Shown: positions 43,985 to 54,560 of the stretch, piece by piece
Position numbering within the stretch: position 1 is the stretch's first letter
Layout of the letters: the number at the start of each line of letters is the position of its first letter
Source: Amphibalanus amphitrite
Taxonomy: Eukaryota; Arthropoda; Thecostraca; Balanomorpha; Balanidae
Length of the DNA: 64,000 nucleotides
Direction of reading: 5' to 3'
Assembly: GCF_019059575.1 (NCBI RefSeq)
Contig: NW_024883421.1
Location: 1 to 64,000 of the forward strand
Translations under genes and position numbers: made by a program
The notes under the pieces: model-generated
Database searches by the model: none
What the model was told of the DNA's origin: nothing
The model's input: the letters and a program-made list of their open reading frames with translations, nothing else

Positions 43985-45351
43985 TGCCGTCATTCATAGT
44001 GAGGCTGCTGCCCTCCGAAATGATAATGCCGCCTCTTAAAGTGAAGCAGCCGTCTAAAGAAAGTGATGATCCCACAACTCAATGTGACAGTGCCGCCCCT
44101 AAATCTGTTAGTAGTCCCACTCAATGTAATGGTGCCGCCCTTCTAAGCATCTGTGGAGCCCCTCAATGTGATGATACCGCCCCTCAAGAAGATGATGCCG
44201 CCCCTTTCAGTATCGGTGGCGCCCCTCAATGTTATGGTGCCGCCCTCAAAGTGCCGGTGGCGCCCCTGAATGTGATGGTGCTGCCCGCCAACGAGTCGAT
44301 GGCGCCCCTCAAAATGATGCTGCCGCCCCCTAAAGTGTTGGCGCCGCCCCTTATAGTGTCAGTGACGCCCTTCGAAGTGTCGGAGGAACCCACCAATATA
44401 ATGGTGCCGCCCCTCTAGATATCCACATAGCCCCTCATTGTGATGGAGCCGCCCCTCAAGCAGATGATGCCGCCCCTGAATGTGATGGTGCTGCCCGCCA
44501 ACGAGTTGGTGGCGCCCCTCAAAATGATGCTGCCGCCCCTTAAAGTGTTAGTGCCGCCCCTTATAGTGTCAGTGACGCCCTTCGAAGTGTCAGAGGAACC
44601 CACCAATATAATGGTGCCGCCCCTCTAGGTATCCACATAGCCCCTCATTGTGATGGAGCTGCCCCTCAAGCAGATAATGCCGCCCCTCAAGAAGATGATG
44701 CCGCCCCTTTCAGTATCGGTGGCGCCCCTCAATGTGATGGTGCCTCCCTCAAAGTGCCAGTGGCGCCCCTAAATGTGATGGTGTCTCCTGTCAACGAGTC
44801 GGTGGCACCCCTCAAAATGATGCTGCCGCCCCTAAAAGTGCTGGTGCCGCCCCTTACAGTGTCAGTGGCGCCCTTCAAAGTTTTGGAGGAACTCATCAAT
44901 ACAATGTTGCCGCCCTCTAACTTTCTGTAGCGCCCCTCCATATACATAATGGTGCCGCTTCTCAAACCATCCGTGGCGCCCCTCAAAGTGATGGTGCCGC
45001 CCCTTACAGTGTCGGTGGTGTCTCCTCAAAAGTCAAGGTGCCGCCTCTCAAAGAAATGCTGGTGTCCCTCGAAGTGTCGGAGGCGCTCCTCAATGTCATG
45101 TTGCCGCCCCTCAAACCTTCCGTAACGCCCCTCCACGTCATGGTGCCGCCCCCCAATGTGCTCACGGCGCCCATATGTGATAGAAACGCCGGTCAAAGTG
45201 CTCCTGGCAGTGTCGGTGGCGCCCCTTATAGTGTCGGTGGCGTCCCGAACAGTATCGGTGGTGGCCCTCAAAGTGATGATGTCACCCTCAAACAAACGGT
45301 GGCGCCCTTCGAAGTATCGGAGTCCCTAAATATCATACCTATTGCCGCCCA
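43985..45351 (-). repeat. 21-bp minisatellite, main block (copy B)
   Basis: Reverse complement of 41145-42520, nearly identical. Open frames at 43984-44418 and 45038-45355 (+) mirror those of copy A. Confidence 0.9.
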
Positions 45352-46539
45352 TTAACCCGCGCCCCACTGGGGTCTGTGTATGTGTACACGCCCTACTGGG
45401 GGGGGGGGGGCTATTCATAGCCTCCCCCCCTCCTAACTCCGAAACTACTGGGCCGATCGTCAAAATTCAAACGGCGTCTGATAGCCCCGGAAAACTGTCG
45501 AGCAAAACCTAATTTCATTGACCTCGAGGTCACCGATGACGTCACAGGTCAGGTCAAAGTAAAAATTATTAGTACTTTGGCTTGTTCACATTTTGGGCTC
45601 TGGCCGCCGTCTAACAAGTCAGATCAGGCTCATTTTTGGTTTCCACACTCGTGAACAGATGCTCTAGATACCTTGAGGGTACCAAACTTGTACTTTGATT
45701 TTCAGGTCAGGGTCAGGTCATCACAGGTCACGAAAATATTATATCATGCATCGGTCTCGTGACACATGTTTTATGGTCCATTTAGGCCATAGATTTCGAA
45801 TTTGATGTCTGTGTCATTCGAGGTCATTTTGAGTCGAATTTAGCTTAGGTCAGGTCACTTTCAGGTCAAAAAAGGTCAAATTTTGAAGTTGAAATTTTTC
45901 AACAAAAAAGGTGTCTATTGGATGCAGTTTGAGCTCAGGAACACGATAGTGCCATTTATATTGGTGTACGATGCCAAATACGTACTGAAAAATTGATTTA
46001 AAAAATTAATAATTGTGAATTTTTTGCAATAATGCGTATAACTTGGCCATTTTTGAAGATATTTTGCTAAAACTTGCTAGAGTTAGTCATAATCATGCGT
46101 TCTGTCACATATATTCCGGTTTTTTTCGAAAAGTCAAAAACTTTTTGAAAAAATATAAAAATATAAATTTTGAATATTATTATATAAACTTTTCGAAATT
46201 TTCAAAATTTTGAAAATTCGAGATGGCAGTTTGATAGCGCGGTCAATCCTGAGTCCTTTCATGCAAAAAAATTGGATCTAGCTTAAAAACTGAGCTCTTG
46301 GGAGCGATTGCCGTGGTTCAATGTTTTGCGTCGAAATCGGACGAACATGACGTCACTCTGACGTCATTTCCGGCCGACCTATGGTAGCTACGAAGTTCAA
46401 ATTTTGACACAAGGTGTCAAATTGATGCAGCCGAAGGTACTGAAAGTTTGGCGTCGATCTGTCAAGCGGTTTGGAAGTTATTGCAGAAAAACGGGAGGGG
46501 GGCTATAAATAGCCCCCCCCCCAGTGGGGCGCGGGTTAA
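45352..46539. mobile_element. TTAA-type element with terminal G/C hairpins (copy B)
   Basis: Mirror of 39962-41144 with the same TIRs and hairpins (CTATTCATAG and CTATAAATAG inner stems). Small length differences lie in the G/C runs. Confidence 0.9.
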
Positions 46540-46920
46540 CGATCTGTAGCACCCCTCCATATGATGGAGCCGCCCCTTAAAGTATCCATGGCGGTCCTTA
46601 AAGTTACAGTGCCGCCCCTTACAATGTGGGTGGCGTCCTCAAAATAAAAGTGATGTTGCCCCCCCCCCCCCCGAGTAATGTTGGCGTCTCTTTCTTCTTA
46701 AAGTATCGGAGGCGCTCCTCATTGTCATTTTGCCCCACATCACTGCTCACATGGCGCCCTTCAATGTAATGGTGCCACCCCGCAACGCTCAAAGACATAA
46801 TTGCGCTCCTCACAGTGTCGGTGGCCCTAAAAAGAATTGGTGGCGCGCCTCAAAAATCAAAATGATGCTGTCGTCCCTTAGCATATCTGCAGCGCCCCCA
46901 AATGATAGTGCCTTCCCTTG
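46540..46920 (-). repeat. 21-bp minisatellite, second block (copy B)
   Basis: Mirror of 39590-39961, including the poly-C run near 46660. Confidence 0.7.
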
Positions 46921-47747
46921 ACCGGCGCCGGGCTGAGTTTGTTTAAACCCCCCTCCCGACCCCTATAACTTGGCTACTTAGGCCACGTAGCGACACGCGG
47001 TAAGCGGTATTCGAAAGAGTGTCAAAAACCGTGCTTGGGTTAGTTGGTTAACCGTGCTTTGGTTAGGTCAAGTCAAATGTCAAATATCAGGTGACCAGAG
47101 GTCATCAAAGGTAAAATGTGGGTGAAATGTTGTCTGTTTCAACATTTATTGACAAACTGGCGCATAACTCGGGGAAGAATAGAACTACAGCACCGCGAAA
47201 AAGCGCATTCGATAGCTCTTCAACGTTCCTATGAAGTCCTCAGACTTGACCTAAAATCAACGGCTTAACCTACAGAGCACAACTTGTTTAACCCGTGCCG
47301 GGCCGGGGAGGGTTGGAGGGGACAGTGGACCCCCTGCGCCCCTCTACTGAGCTGTTTTAATGAAGAACCTTTTTACTGTAATAATTATTGACTCACGAAA
47401 GTTATGACATTGTTTTTTTTTCAGTACTGTGCTCCTCTCGTCGAGATGCGTCGAATGAACTATAATTTGACATTCAAACGTCATTTGGGAAATTTGAGCT
47501 CAGGTCCAGGTCATGACCTGGCTGGTAAAGGTCATGTTGCATATCAGTCGATTTGTATCGTCAAACTGAAATCATCTATGTAAGGTGTTTTCATCGCTCA
47601 GGCATGTCGCATGTCTCTATCAGAAGTTATTGGAAAAAAAAACTGCTGGAGGCCTACCATGACCTGATATGACCTCAAGGACATAACGAGGGGTCGTGGG
47701 TGGCAATTTTCTGATTAAGTGTGTCATTTTTAATTGTTTTCTGATGT
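46921..47747. repeat. Degenerate TTAA-type sequence (copy B)
   Basis: Mirror of 38754-39589, with the element-like end TTAACCCGTGCCGGGCCGG at about 47288. Confidence 0.5.
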
Positions 47748-49130
47748 TCAACCCTCGCACGACCAGGCCATTTCTCATAACACGAACGACCAGGGGGGGG
47801 GTTGTTACGACCCCCCCCCCCTGGCGTTTCGAAACGGAAGGTCGTAGAGCTTAGCGAAAAAAAACCAACGGATTGCTCTCAACGATATCTCGCGATTGGT
47901 GGTATATTTTTTGGTCCTAGGTCAACATTTGACCTACTTATGACCGGTCAAAGGTCAAATTTTCCGAAAAAATCAAACTTTTTCAACTTTCCGCGGCGAT
48001 TGCGGCAAAACGGTGGAAGATATCGACTTGAAACCTTCACTATCGTGTTCCTTGATCAATTCTCTATCGTTTGGTATGTATTTCGTTTCCCTAGCTCTAA
48101 AAATGGCGCGTTGGGAGCGCCGGAAGTCGGCAAGGTCACAGTCGGCGGCAGAAATTCGAAAAATCAAAATTTAAATTTTTAAAATCTGATTGTATTTTTG
48201 GATTTGGAAGGTCCATTTGCTCCCTATAGAAGCTTATATTGCTGCATATTCCCATTGAGGTGACAAGAATTAGCAAAATAGTGCTTAGCGAAAAAAACCA
48301 ACGGATTGCTCTCAACGATATCTCGCGATTGGTGGTATATTTTTTGGTCCTAGGTCAACATTTGACCTACTTATGACCGGTCAAAGGTCAAATTTTCCGA
48401 AAAAATCAAACTTTTTCAACTTTCCGCGGCGATTGCGGCAAAACGGTGGAAGATATCGACTTGAAACCTTCACTATCGTGTTCCTTGATCAATTCTCTAT
48501 CGTTTGGTATGTATTTCGTTTCCCTAGCTCTAAAAATGGCGCGTTGGGAGCGCCGGAAGTCGGCAAGGTCACAGTCGGCGGCAGAAATTCGAAAAATCAA
48601 AATTTAAATTTTTAAAATCTGATTGTATTTTTGGATTTGGAAGGTCCATTTGCTCCCTATAGAAGCTTATATTGCTGCATATTCCCATTGAGGTGACAAG
48701 AATTAGCAAAATAGTGGTTCGGGCGCTTTTCAAAAATAGTACCGGACGCTGTTCCTCTTGTGACGTCATAGCTCCGTGACCTGACCTGACCCGGTCAATT
48801 TTCTTGGACCACACGATAGCCAATGCTTGCCCCAACATGCATGGGAAGTTTCATCATGATCCATCAAACAATGTGGGTATCACCGGCAGAAAACCTAGGG
48901 ATTCGGCGCACACGTTTGGTAACTGTCGGCCGGAGGCTGTACCTCTTATGACGTCATAACTCCGTGACCTGACATGACCCGATCAATTTTTTTCGGCAAA
49001 AGATGCGCAAAGGTTGCCCCAGAGGGTATTGAAAATTTCAGCCCGCTACGACAAGCCGTTTAGCGTGCACTTCGAAAAAACCTCAGGGGGGGGGGGGTTG
49101 ATACAACCCCCCTAGGCGTTCTAGGGTTAA
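47748..49130. mobile_element. TTAA-type element (copy B), with internal tandem duplication
   Basis: Mirror of 37811-38753: TTCAACCCTCGCACGACC (47748) and GGCGTTCTAGGGTTAA (ends 49130). Longer than copy A because of the duplication at 47849-48716. Confidence 0.85.
47849..48716 (+). repeat. 434-bp tandem duplication, two nearly identical units
   Basis: Both units begin GCTTAGCGAAAAAAA (47849 and 48283) and end ATTAGCAAAATAGT. Units differ by about one base in the A-run. The mirror arm has a single unit, so the duplication arose after the two arms separated. Confidence 0.95.
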
Positions 49131-49268
49131 ATTCGTTAACTTTGACATTTGTCTACCTATAAAAAGAGGCACATGCCCTGATTTTCTCCCATTTCCTTTT
49201 ACCTAATGGAAGGGTCGCAAAATTGTCCTTACATTTGGTCAGAGACATCGCAATTTCGAGACTTACAT

Positions 49269-50162
49269 TTAACCCTCGCCGGTTGATGCAACCCCCCTAA
49301 GGTTTATCGCGAATAACTCGCGTAAAAAGCGGCCGATCGCAACGAAACTTTCAGTACCCTCGAATTGATCAATTTTACATCTACCCTGCAAATTTTATGA
49401 CCCTGACTTCAATGACCTTTCACCTGTGACCTCTTTTCCGTGACCATGTTTGGCCGAAATCAAGATTCGGCGTATGTCGGCTCGCATTAACCGCGCGATT
49501 GCAAGCTTTTCGTGGTTTCAAACGTTCAAACATGTGATTTGATGTTGCTCCCATGCATTAGGGTGGGTGTCAAGGTCACCTGAAGGTCAGGTCAGGTCAT
49601 TGACCTTTGGTGACCTCGGTTCACTTTTTCGAGTTTTACATGTTTCTAGGCTAGTTTTTGGAGCTGAATTCGAATTTAGCAACCATTTAAATATTTCCGA
49701 AGTAGTTTTGGTGCCTTCGTAACATGTTACGAAGCTGTCAGAGGCGGATGACAGGTACTACGAATACCCGGTACGACCCCCACCGGTTGACCTGACCTGA
49801 CCTGACCTGACCTGACCTGACCCGACCTGGTCTAAACGCTTAACGACATCATCTGTGATCAAAACTAACACGATATTTGTGATCAGCACCCCGGAAAACC
49901 CCTTAGCAGCCACAATTTACGACTTTCAAACAGGTCCCGATATTCCCGATTTTTGGGTCATTGACCTGACCTGGAAGGTCAACCGATGACCTAGGACCTT
50001 GAAATTGGGTATCATTGGCTTCCTCTCGTGACGGGCAACACGCTCGTTTTTTTCTGCGAAGCTCTAGCTCCATCAGGGGCCAAACGCGAGGGGGGGGGGG
50101 GTCGTACCAACCAACGTTGTGCCGTCGAAGGACTCAAAATGGCCTGTGCCGGCGAGGGTTAT
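49269..50162. mobile_element. TTAA-type AGGTCA-rich element (copy B)
   Basis: Mirror of 36779-37672: TTAACCCTCGCCGG (49269) to CCTGTGCCGGCGAGGGTTAT (ends 50162). Contains a run of TGACC repeats at 49786-49820. Confidence 0.8.
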
Positions 50163-50251
50163 ATATATACAGTTACACACTGTTTGTCTTATCAATCGCT
50201 GAAGTTATAAAGGGATCGTTCAGTCGGTATATCTATGGTGAGCATTTGCCT

Positions 50252-50335
50252 GTTCCGTGGCTCAGTTGGTAGAGCACCGGACTCCCCGCATTGTCTTCGC
50301 TTGACTCAATGACAATGTCACTGGGGTCACGAAAA
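50252..50335 (+). pseudogene. tRNA-derived fragment (copy B)
   Basis: GTTCCGTGGCTCAGTTGGTA with A box and D-arm. Same limits as the copy at 36610-36693: no complete cloverleaf. Confidence 0.5.
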
Positions 50336-51213
50336 TGTTTGAGTAGGTAGGTATAACATTCATTAACCTGAGAGGGGGGAGGGATGAACGTATCGTTGCA
50401 ATACGCTGTTCATTACGCGAGTAACTAATAAATAAAAAATGTATGAGTTAATCCTTACTCCACACGCTCTCCCTCTCCATAAAAAAGAGAGTTAATTGTG
50501 TTGCATTTTATTTATACCTATGCAGAAAAATAGAGGCGTCAAAGGATATGGCCGAATATCAGCGACCCTTGCTGTGTAAGCAATGGGGTATGACAAGTGG
50601 GGGTAATGGCCCCGTCCAGCGCCCATAAAGTGGGCACACTCGTGCGACCTGCCGACCACTGTTCTAGATAGAGCCATAAAACGCCGTGAATATTTTAAGC
50701 TTGACGATACGAATCGACTGGTATGTAACATGTTTACCTCAGGTAAAATTTTAAAATTATTTTTTGTTAGGTCAAATTATAGTTCATTTATCGCATTATG
50801 ATGAGAGAAATACTATATCCCGGAAAAATAAACGTAATACCGCTGAGCTTAGGTTGAATCTGAAATCATTACTTAGGAAGAGTTATAAAAGAACCGTCGA
50901 ACGTGTCTTTTTTGGTCATTAAATATCAGCAGGTATGCCGCCCCCTCAGATGCCAAGTGCCGCCCCTATGAGTGCAAAATGCCGCCCCTAATTGTGATTG
51001 CCGACCCAGTGAAAATCCCTTAAAATACGCCCTGACCTGACCCGACCTGGCCTAAATGCGTGAAGATTTGATCAAACCTAACATGATATTTGTGATTAGC
51101 ACCCCGAAAAAAACTAGCAGCCACACTTTACGACGTTCTAGCTTACAGTTTCCATTGTTCCGATTTTTGGGGTCATTGACCTGACCTGGAAGGTCAACTT
51201 ATGATCTAGGACC

Positions 51214-52117
51214 TTAACCCTCGCCGGCACAGGGGGGGGGGGTTGATGCAACCCCCCCTAAGGTTTTTCGCGAATAACTCGCGTAAAAAGCGGCCGATCG
51301 CGACGAAACTTTCAGTACCCTCGCATTGATCAATTTTACACCTACCCTGAAAATTTCATGACCCTGACCCCAATGACCTTTGACCTGTGACCTCTTTTCT
51401 GTGATCATGTTTGGCCGAAATCGCGGTTCGGCGCTTGTCGGCTCGCATTAGACGCGCGTTTGCAAGCTTTTCGTGGTTTCAAATGTTCAAACATGTGATT
51501 TGATGTTGCTCCCATGCATTAGGGTGGGTGTCAAGGTCACCTGAAGGTCAGGTCAGGTCACTGACCTTTGGTGACCTCGGGTGACCTCGGTTCACTTTTT
51601 CGAGTTTTACATGTTTCTTGGCTAGTTTTTGGAGCTGAATTCGAATTTAGTAACCATTTGAACATTTAAGAAGTAGTTTTGGTGCCTTCGTAACATGTTA
51701 CGAAGCTGTCCGAGGCGGTTGACACGTATTACGAATACCCGTCACAACCCCTACCGGTTGACCTGACCTGACCTGACCCGACCTGGTCTAAATGCTTAAA
51801 GACATCATCTCTCATCAAAACTAACACTATATTCGTGATCAGCACCCCGAAAAACCACATAGCAGCCACACTTTACGACTTTCTAACAGGTCCCGATTTT
51901 CCCGGTTTTCGGGTCATTGACCTGACCTGGAAGGTCACCCGATGACCTAGGACCTTAAAATTGGGTATCATCGGCTTCGTCTCGTGACGGGCAACACGCT
52001 CGTTTTTTCTGCGAAGCTCTAGCTCGATCAGGGGCCAAACGCGAGGGGGGGGGTCGTACCACCCCCCCCCCTTGTGCCGTCGAAGGACTCAAAATGGCCT
52101 GTGCCGGCGAGGGTTAA
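51214..52117. mobile_element. TTAA-type AGGTCA-rich element, most intact member
   Basis: TTAACCCTCGCCGGCACAGG at 51214 is mirrored perfectly over 20 bp ending 52117. Hairpins: G-run, TTGATGCAA, C-run (about 51230-51260) and G-run, TCGTACCA, C-run (about 52045-52072). TGACCT/AGGTCA motifs occur at 51370-51390, 51535-51590, 51758-51785 and 51915-51955. The insertion point AGGACC|TTAA|AAATAG corresponds to AGGACCTTAAAATTGG in a relative at 32644. Length 904 bp. No coding capacity. Confidence 0.95.
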
Positions 52118-52274
52118 AAATAGACATTTTTTGTTTCCTCTCGTCACCAACAACACGCTCGTTTTGTCCGCGAAGCTCTAAGTCCATCAGAGGCCAAACG
52201 GCAAGGGGTATCCAACGACCCCCCCTCCCCTATACGTTCGTGGCTGGCTAAACAACAATACGGGCGAGGGTTAA

Positions 52275-53310
52275 CTCAGTCTATGGGCCACGTAGCAACA
52301 CACGGTAAGCGACATTTGAAACAACGTTCAAAATCAAGACGAAAATAATTCGATCAGTTTATAGGTCAGGTTAACGGTTAGGTCACCAGATGTCAACAAA
52401 GGTAAAGTGGTGCATATTTAAACATTTTCTGAAACACCGGCGCATAACTTAAATGAACCAATATTGATGCAGTGCCGTAGAAAAGCGCGTTCGATAGACT
52501 TTTAAACACTTTTGACTCAAGCAAGGAACGAACAAGTTCAAGGTCATGACCTGTCCGGAAGAGGTCATGTTGCGCATCAGTCAATGCGCATCGTCGACCC
52601 AAGCACATCGAAGATGTTTTCATCGCTCTAATCAAAGGCAAAATCCGCCGGGGAACTTTCATGACCTGCGATGGCCTCGGGGACATAAGTAAGGTTCCCA
52701 TGTGCTATTGTCTTATTCAGTGTGTCAAGTTTACTGGTGTCATGATATTTGAGTGTTTAGAATACCGTTTGTCTTGTAGGTAATACGTATTTCAATTTTC
52801 TCCAACTGAACAAAAATAGAGAGGTCGCAGATTGTCCTAAACTTAGCTCAGCGATATCAAAATTACGAAATTAAAATTTAATGCACATCGCTCTTATCAA
52901 TCGCTCAAAGTTTCAAGGCGATCGTTCAGTCAATGTGGCTATGACGAGCATTTTAATTTTTTTCTGAGGCGAGGTCACTTTACGTGACCTACCTGGTGAC
53001 CTGACCTTGAGAGGCATGGGCTTGAAACTTTCACAGTATGTGCGGGAAACTTGCATTAATAGGTGTGGCGAAGACGGTTTTGCTCTGCGCTGCCGTTTTT
53101 TTTTTTACTCAATATCTGCGAAAAACGCAGGATACGTCCAACCCCCCAACCCCCTTTCCCCAGCGCTGGTAAGATATGTAATAATATATATCCTTTTGAA
53201 AGACCTTTACTATAGGTCTTTCGAAAGCTCTATACTTAAGGAAAAGAATTTGAGCACCCTTAACTTTTCACATGGCACGTGCCACGACAGACGCCTTTAG
53301 ATTTATAAAT
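52275..53310. repeat. Degenerate AGGTCA-rich sequence
   Basis: Homologous in part to 47460-47640 (for example AGGTCATGTTGCGCATCAGT versus AGGTCATGTTGCATATCAGT). A poly-T plus C-run segment (53098-53160) resembles a decayed element end. Short hairpin GAAAGACC..GGTCTTTC near 53197-53224. No gene recognised. Confidence 0.5.
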
Positions 53311-53313
53311 ATA

Positions 53314-53526
53314 CAGGGCTGCGGAGTCGGAGTGGGAGTCGAAGCCGAAGTCGGAATCGGTTGGAGTCGACAGCTGTGACCGGAGTCGCAGTCGGAGTCG
53401 TAGTCGATTTTGGAAACCGAGACCGGAGTCGGAGTCACCGAAAATCTGCCGCCTCCTCGGCCCTGCCAGGTGTGCGGAGCCGGAGTCGGAGTCAGTCCTA
53501 AAAAATTCATCGACTCCGCAGCCCTG
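53314..53526. mobile_element. 213-bp hAT-like MITE (GGAGTCGGAGTC type)
   Basis: CAGGGCTGCGGAGTCGGAGT (53314) mirrored by GACTCCGCAGCCCTG (ends 53526). The interior is made of degenerate GGAGTC repeats. The flanking 8 bp, TAAATATA and TCAATAGA, agree at six positions, consistent with an aged 8-bp target duplication. Confidence 0.75.
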
Positions 53527-54129
53527 TCAATAGAAGTTAATTACGGCGTAGAAGGGATAGTTATTAGGCTGCCCAGCAAAAAAAAAAAGAAAGAAAAAAA
53601 AACAGACCGCAGGTCAATCAGCCCTGTGCAGTGGTTACTTTTATATAAACCTCTCAAAATCGTTACAGGTCGGGCCGCTCATACTAAGATTTTTTTTCCG
53701 TTTTAGTGAAAATACTTTGCTTCGCCCGTTAGCTCAGCGAGTTCATCTCGAAACCGGCGTCGGCAGCAAATTGTACCCTGATGACGCCACATGACCATTC
53801 ACAATGCTTAGTGGTGGGAAGTGGGTAGTGATACGGCAGTGTAAGAGACAAAATTCTACGGCAGGCAGACCTATGCTTGCAGGACCCTCTGGATCTGGCA
53901 CCATCCGTGAAATCAGCGAGGTGATGATGGAGACCCAAAGCATTCGCTTGACTGACTTCATTTACGGAGTGAAGTGTTCTGTCGAATCAGCTACAGGCAT
54001 CATCAGATACGTTAAATATTTTCAAGGTCTGCCTGAGATGGATACCAAAAGAGTTCACTCAACAACAGAAGGATGCCCGACTAGGCATCAGTGCGGGGGT
54101 GGCTTTGCTCTTTCAGTACAGGAATGCTG
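53527..54129. other. No gene recognised
   Basis: A weak tRNA A-box-like string (TTAGCTCAGCGAG) occurs near 53730, not sufficient for a tRNA. A frame at 53804-54205 (+) is open for 133 codons; only its surroundings after about 54125 can be explained, as mariner. Confidence 0.35.
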
Positions 54130-54345
54130 GAGTATAGCCCTGATCTGGCGCCGTCCAGCTTCAATCTGTTCGGATCGCCGGAAGACGTTCTGTTTCCGGG
54201 AATAACTTTTTACGGATGAGGCAATCAAGAAAATAAAAAGACATGGTAAAAAACATCAATAAGGAGTTTTCCGAGCGGGTTTTCAGTGTTTGGTGGAGTG
54301 CTGAGATAAGCACGTGCGCCTGAACAGTAATTGGAAGTAGGTGCG
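54130..54345 (+). pseudogene. mariner transposase C-terminal remnant
   Basis: One frame reads EYSPDLAPSSFNLFG (about 54130), the mariner P-D-L-A-P-S-D signature with the catalytic aspartate changed to serine. After a frameshift near 54215, DEAIKKIKRH matches the following conserved region. Stops follow. The remainder of the transposon is not found. Confidence 0.65.
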
Positions 54346-54560
54346 AGTTCTGAAGGCTGGGGTGGTTGACCGATGGGACCTGCTACCAAATGCTTATAGC
54401 CATTTTGAAGACAATATTTCAATTAACATATGTTGCAAGTTTCATGTCGTTACACCAAAGGTGGACTGAAATAAATGCGATTTTACCTTACTTATTGAAC
54501 GACCTACTATGCATTTCAGACCACCTGGAACAGTCCTTTTTGGCTCTTTCTCGTTACCTA

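Larger units (their letters stand above)
43853..51034 (-). mobile_element. hAT-like composite element, copy B (right arm of giant inverted repeat)
   Basis: Same TIRs as copy A in opposite orientation: CAGGGCGTATTTTAACATG (43853) and TTAAAATACGCCCTG (ends 51034). Open-frame translations are almost identical to copy A, with single residue differences. It is 449 bp longer, mainly because of a 434-bp tandem duplication at 47849-48716. Flanks CTCCTACT and ACCTGACC show no clear 8-bp duplication. Against relatives (32440), about 15 bp of host sequence seems to be missing at the insertion point. Confidence 0.85.
43336..52274. mobile_element. TTAA-type AGGTCA-rich element (outer host of hAT copy B and a second TTAA element)
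   Basis: Decayed left end TTAACTCTCG (43336), right end ACGGGCGAGGGTTAA (52274). Core sequence at 43380-43850, 51035-51213 and 52118-52240 is collinear with 30730-32809 once insertions are removed. It is interrupted by the hAT-like composite (43853-51034) and by another TTAA element (51214-52117). Net length is about 0.85 kb. The left hairpin is missing. Confidence 0.65.
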
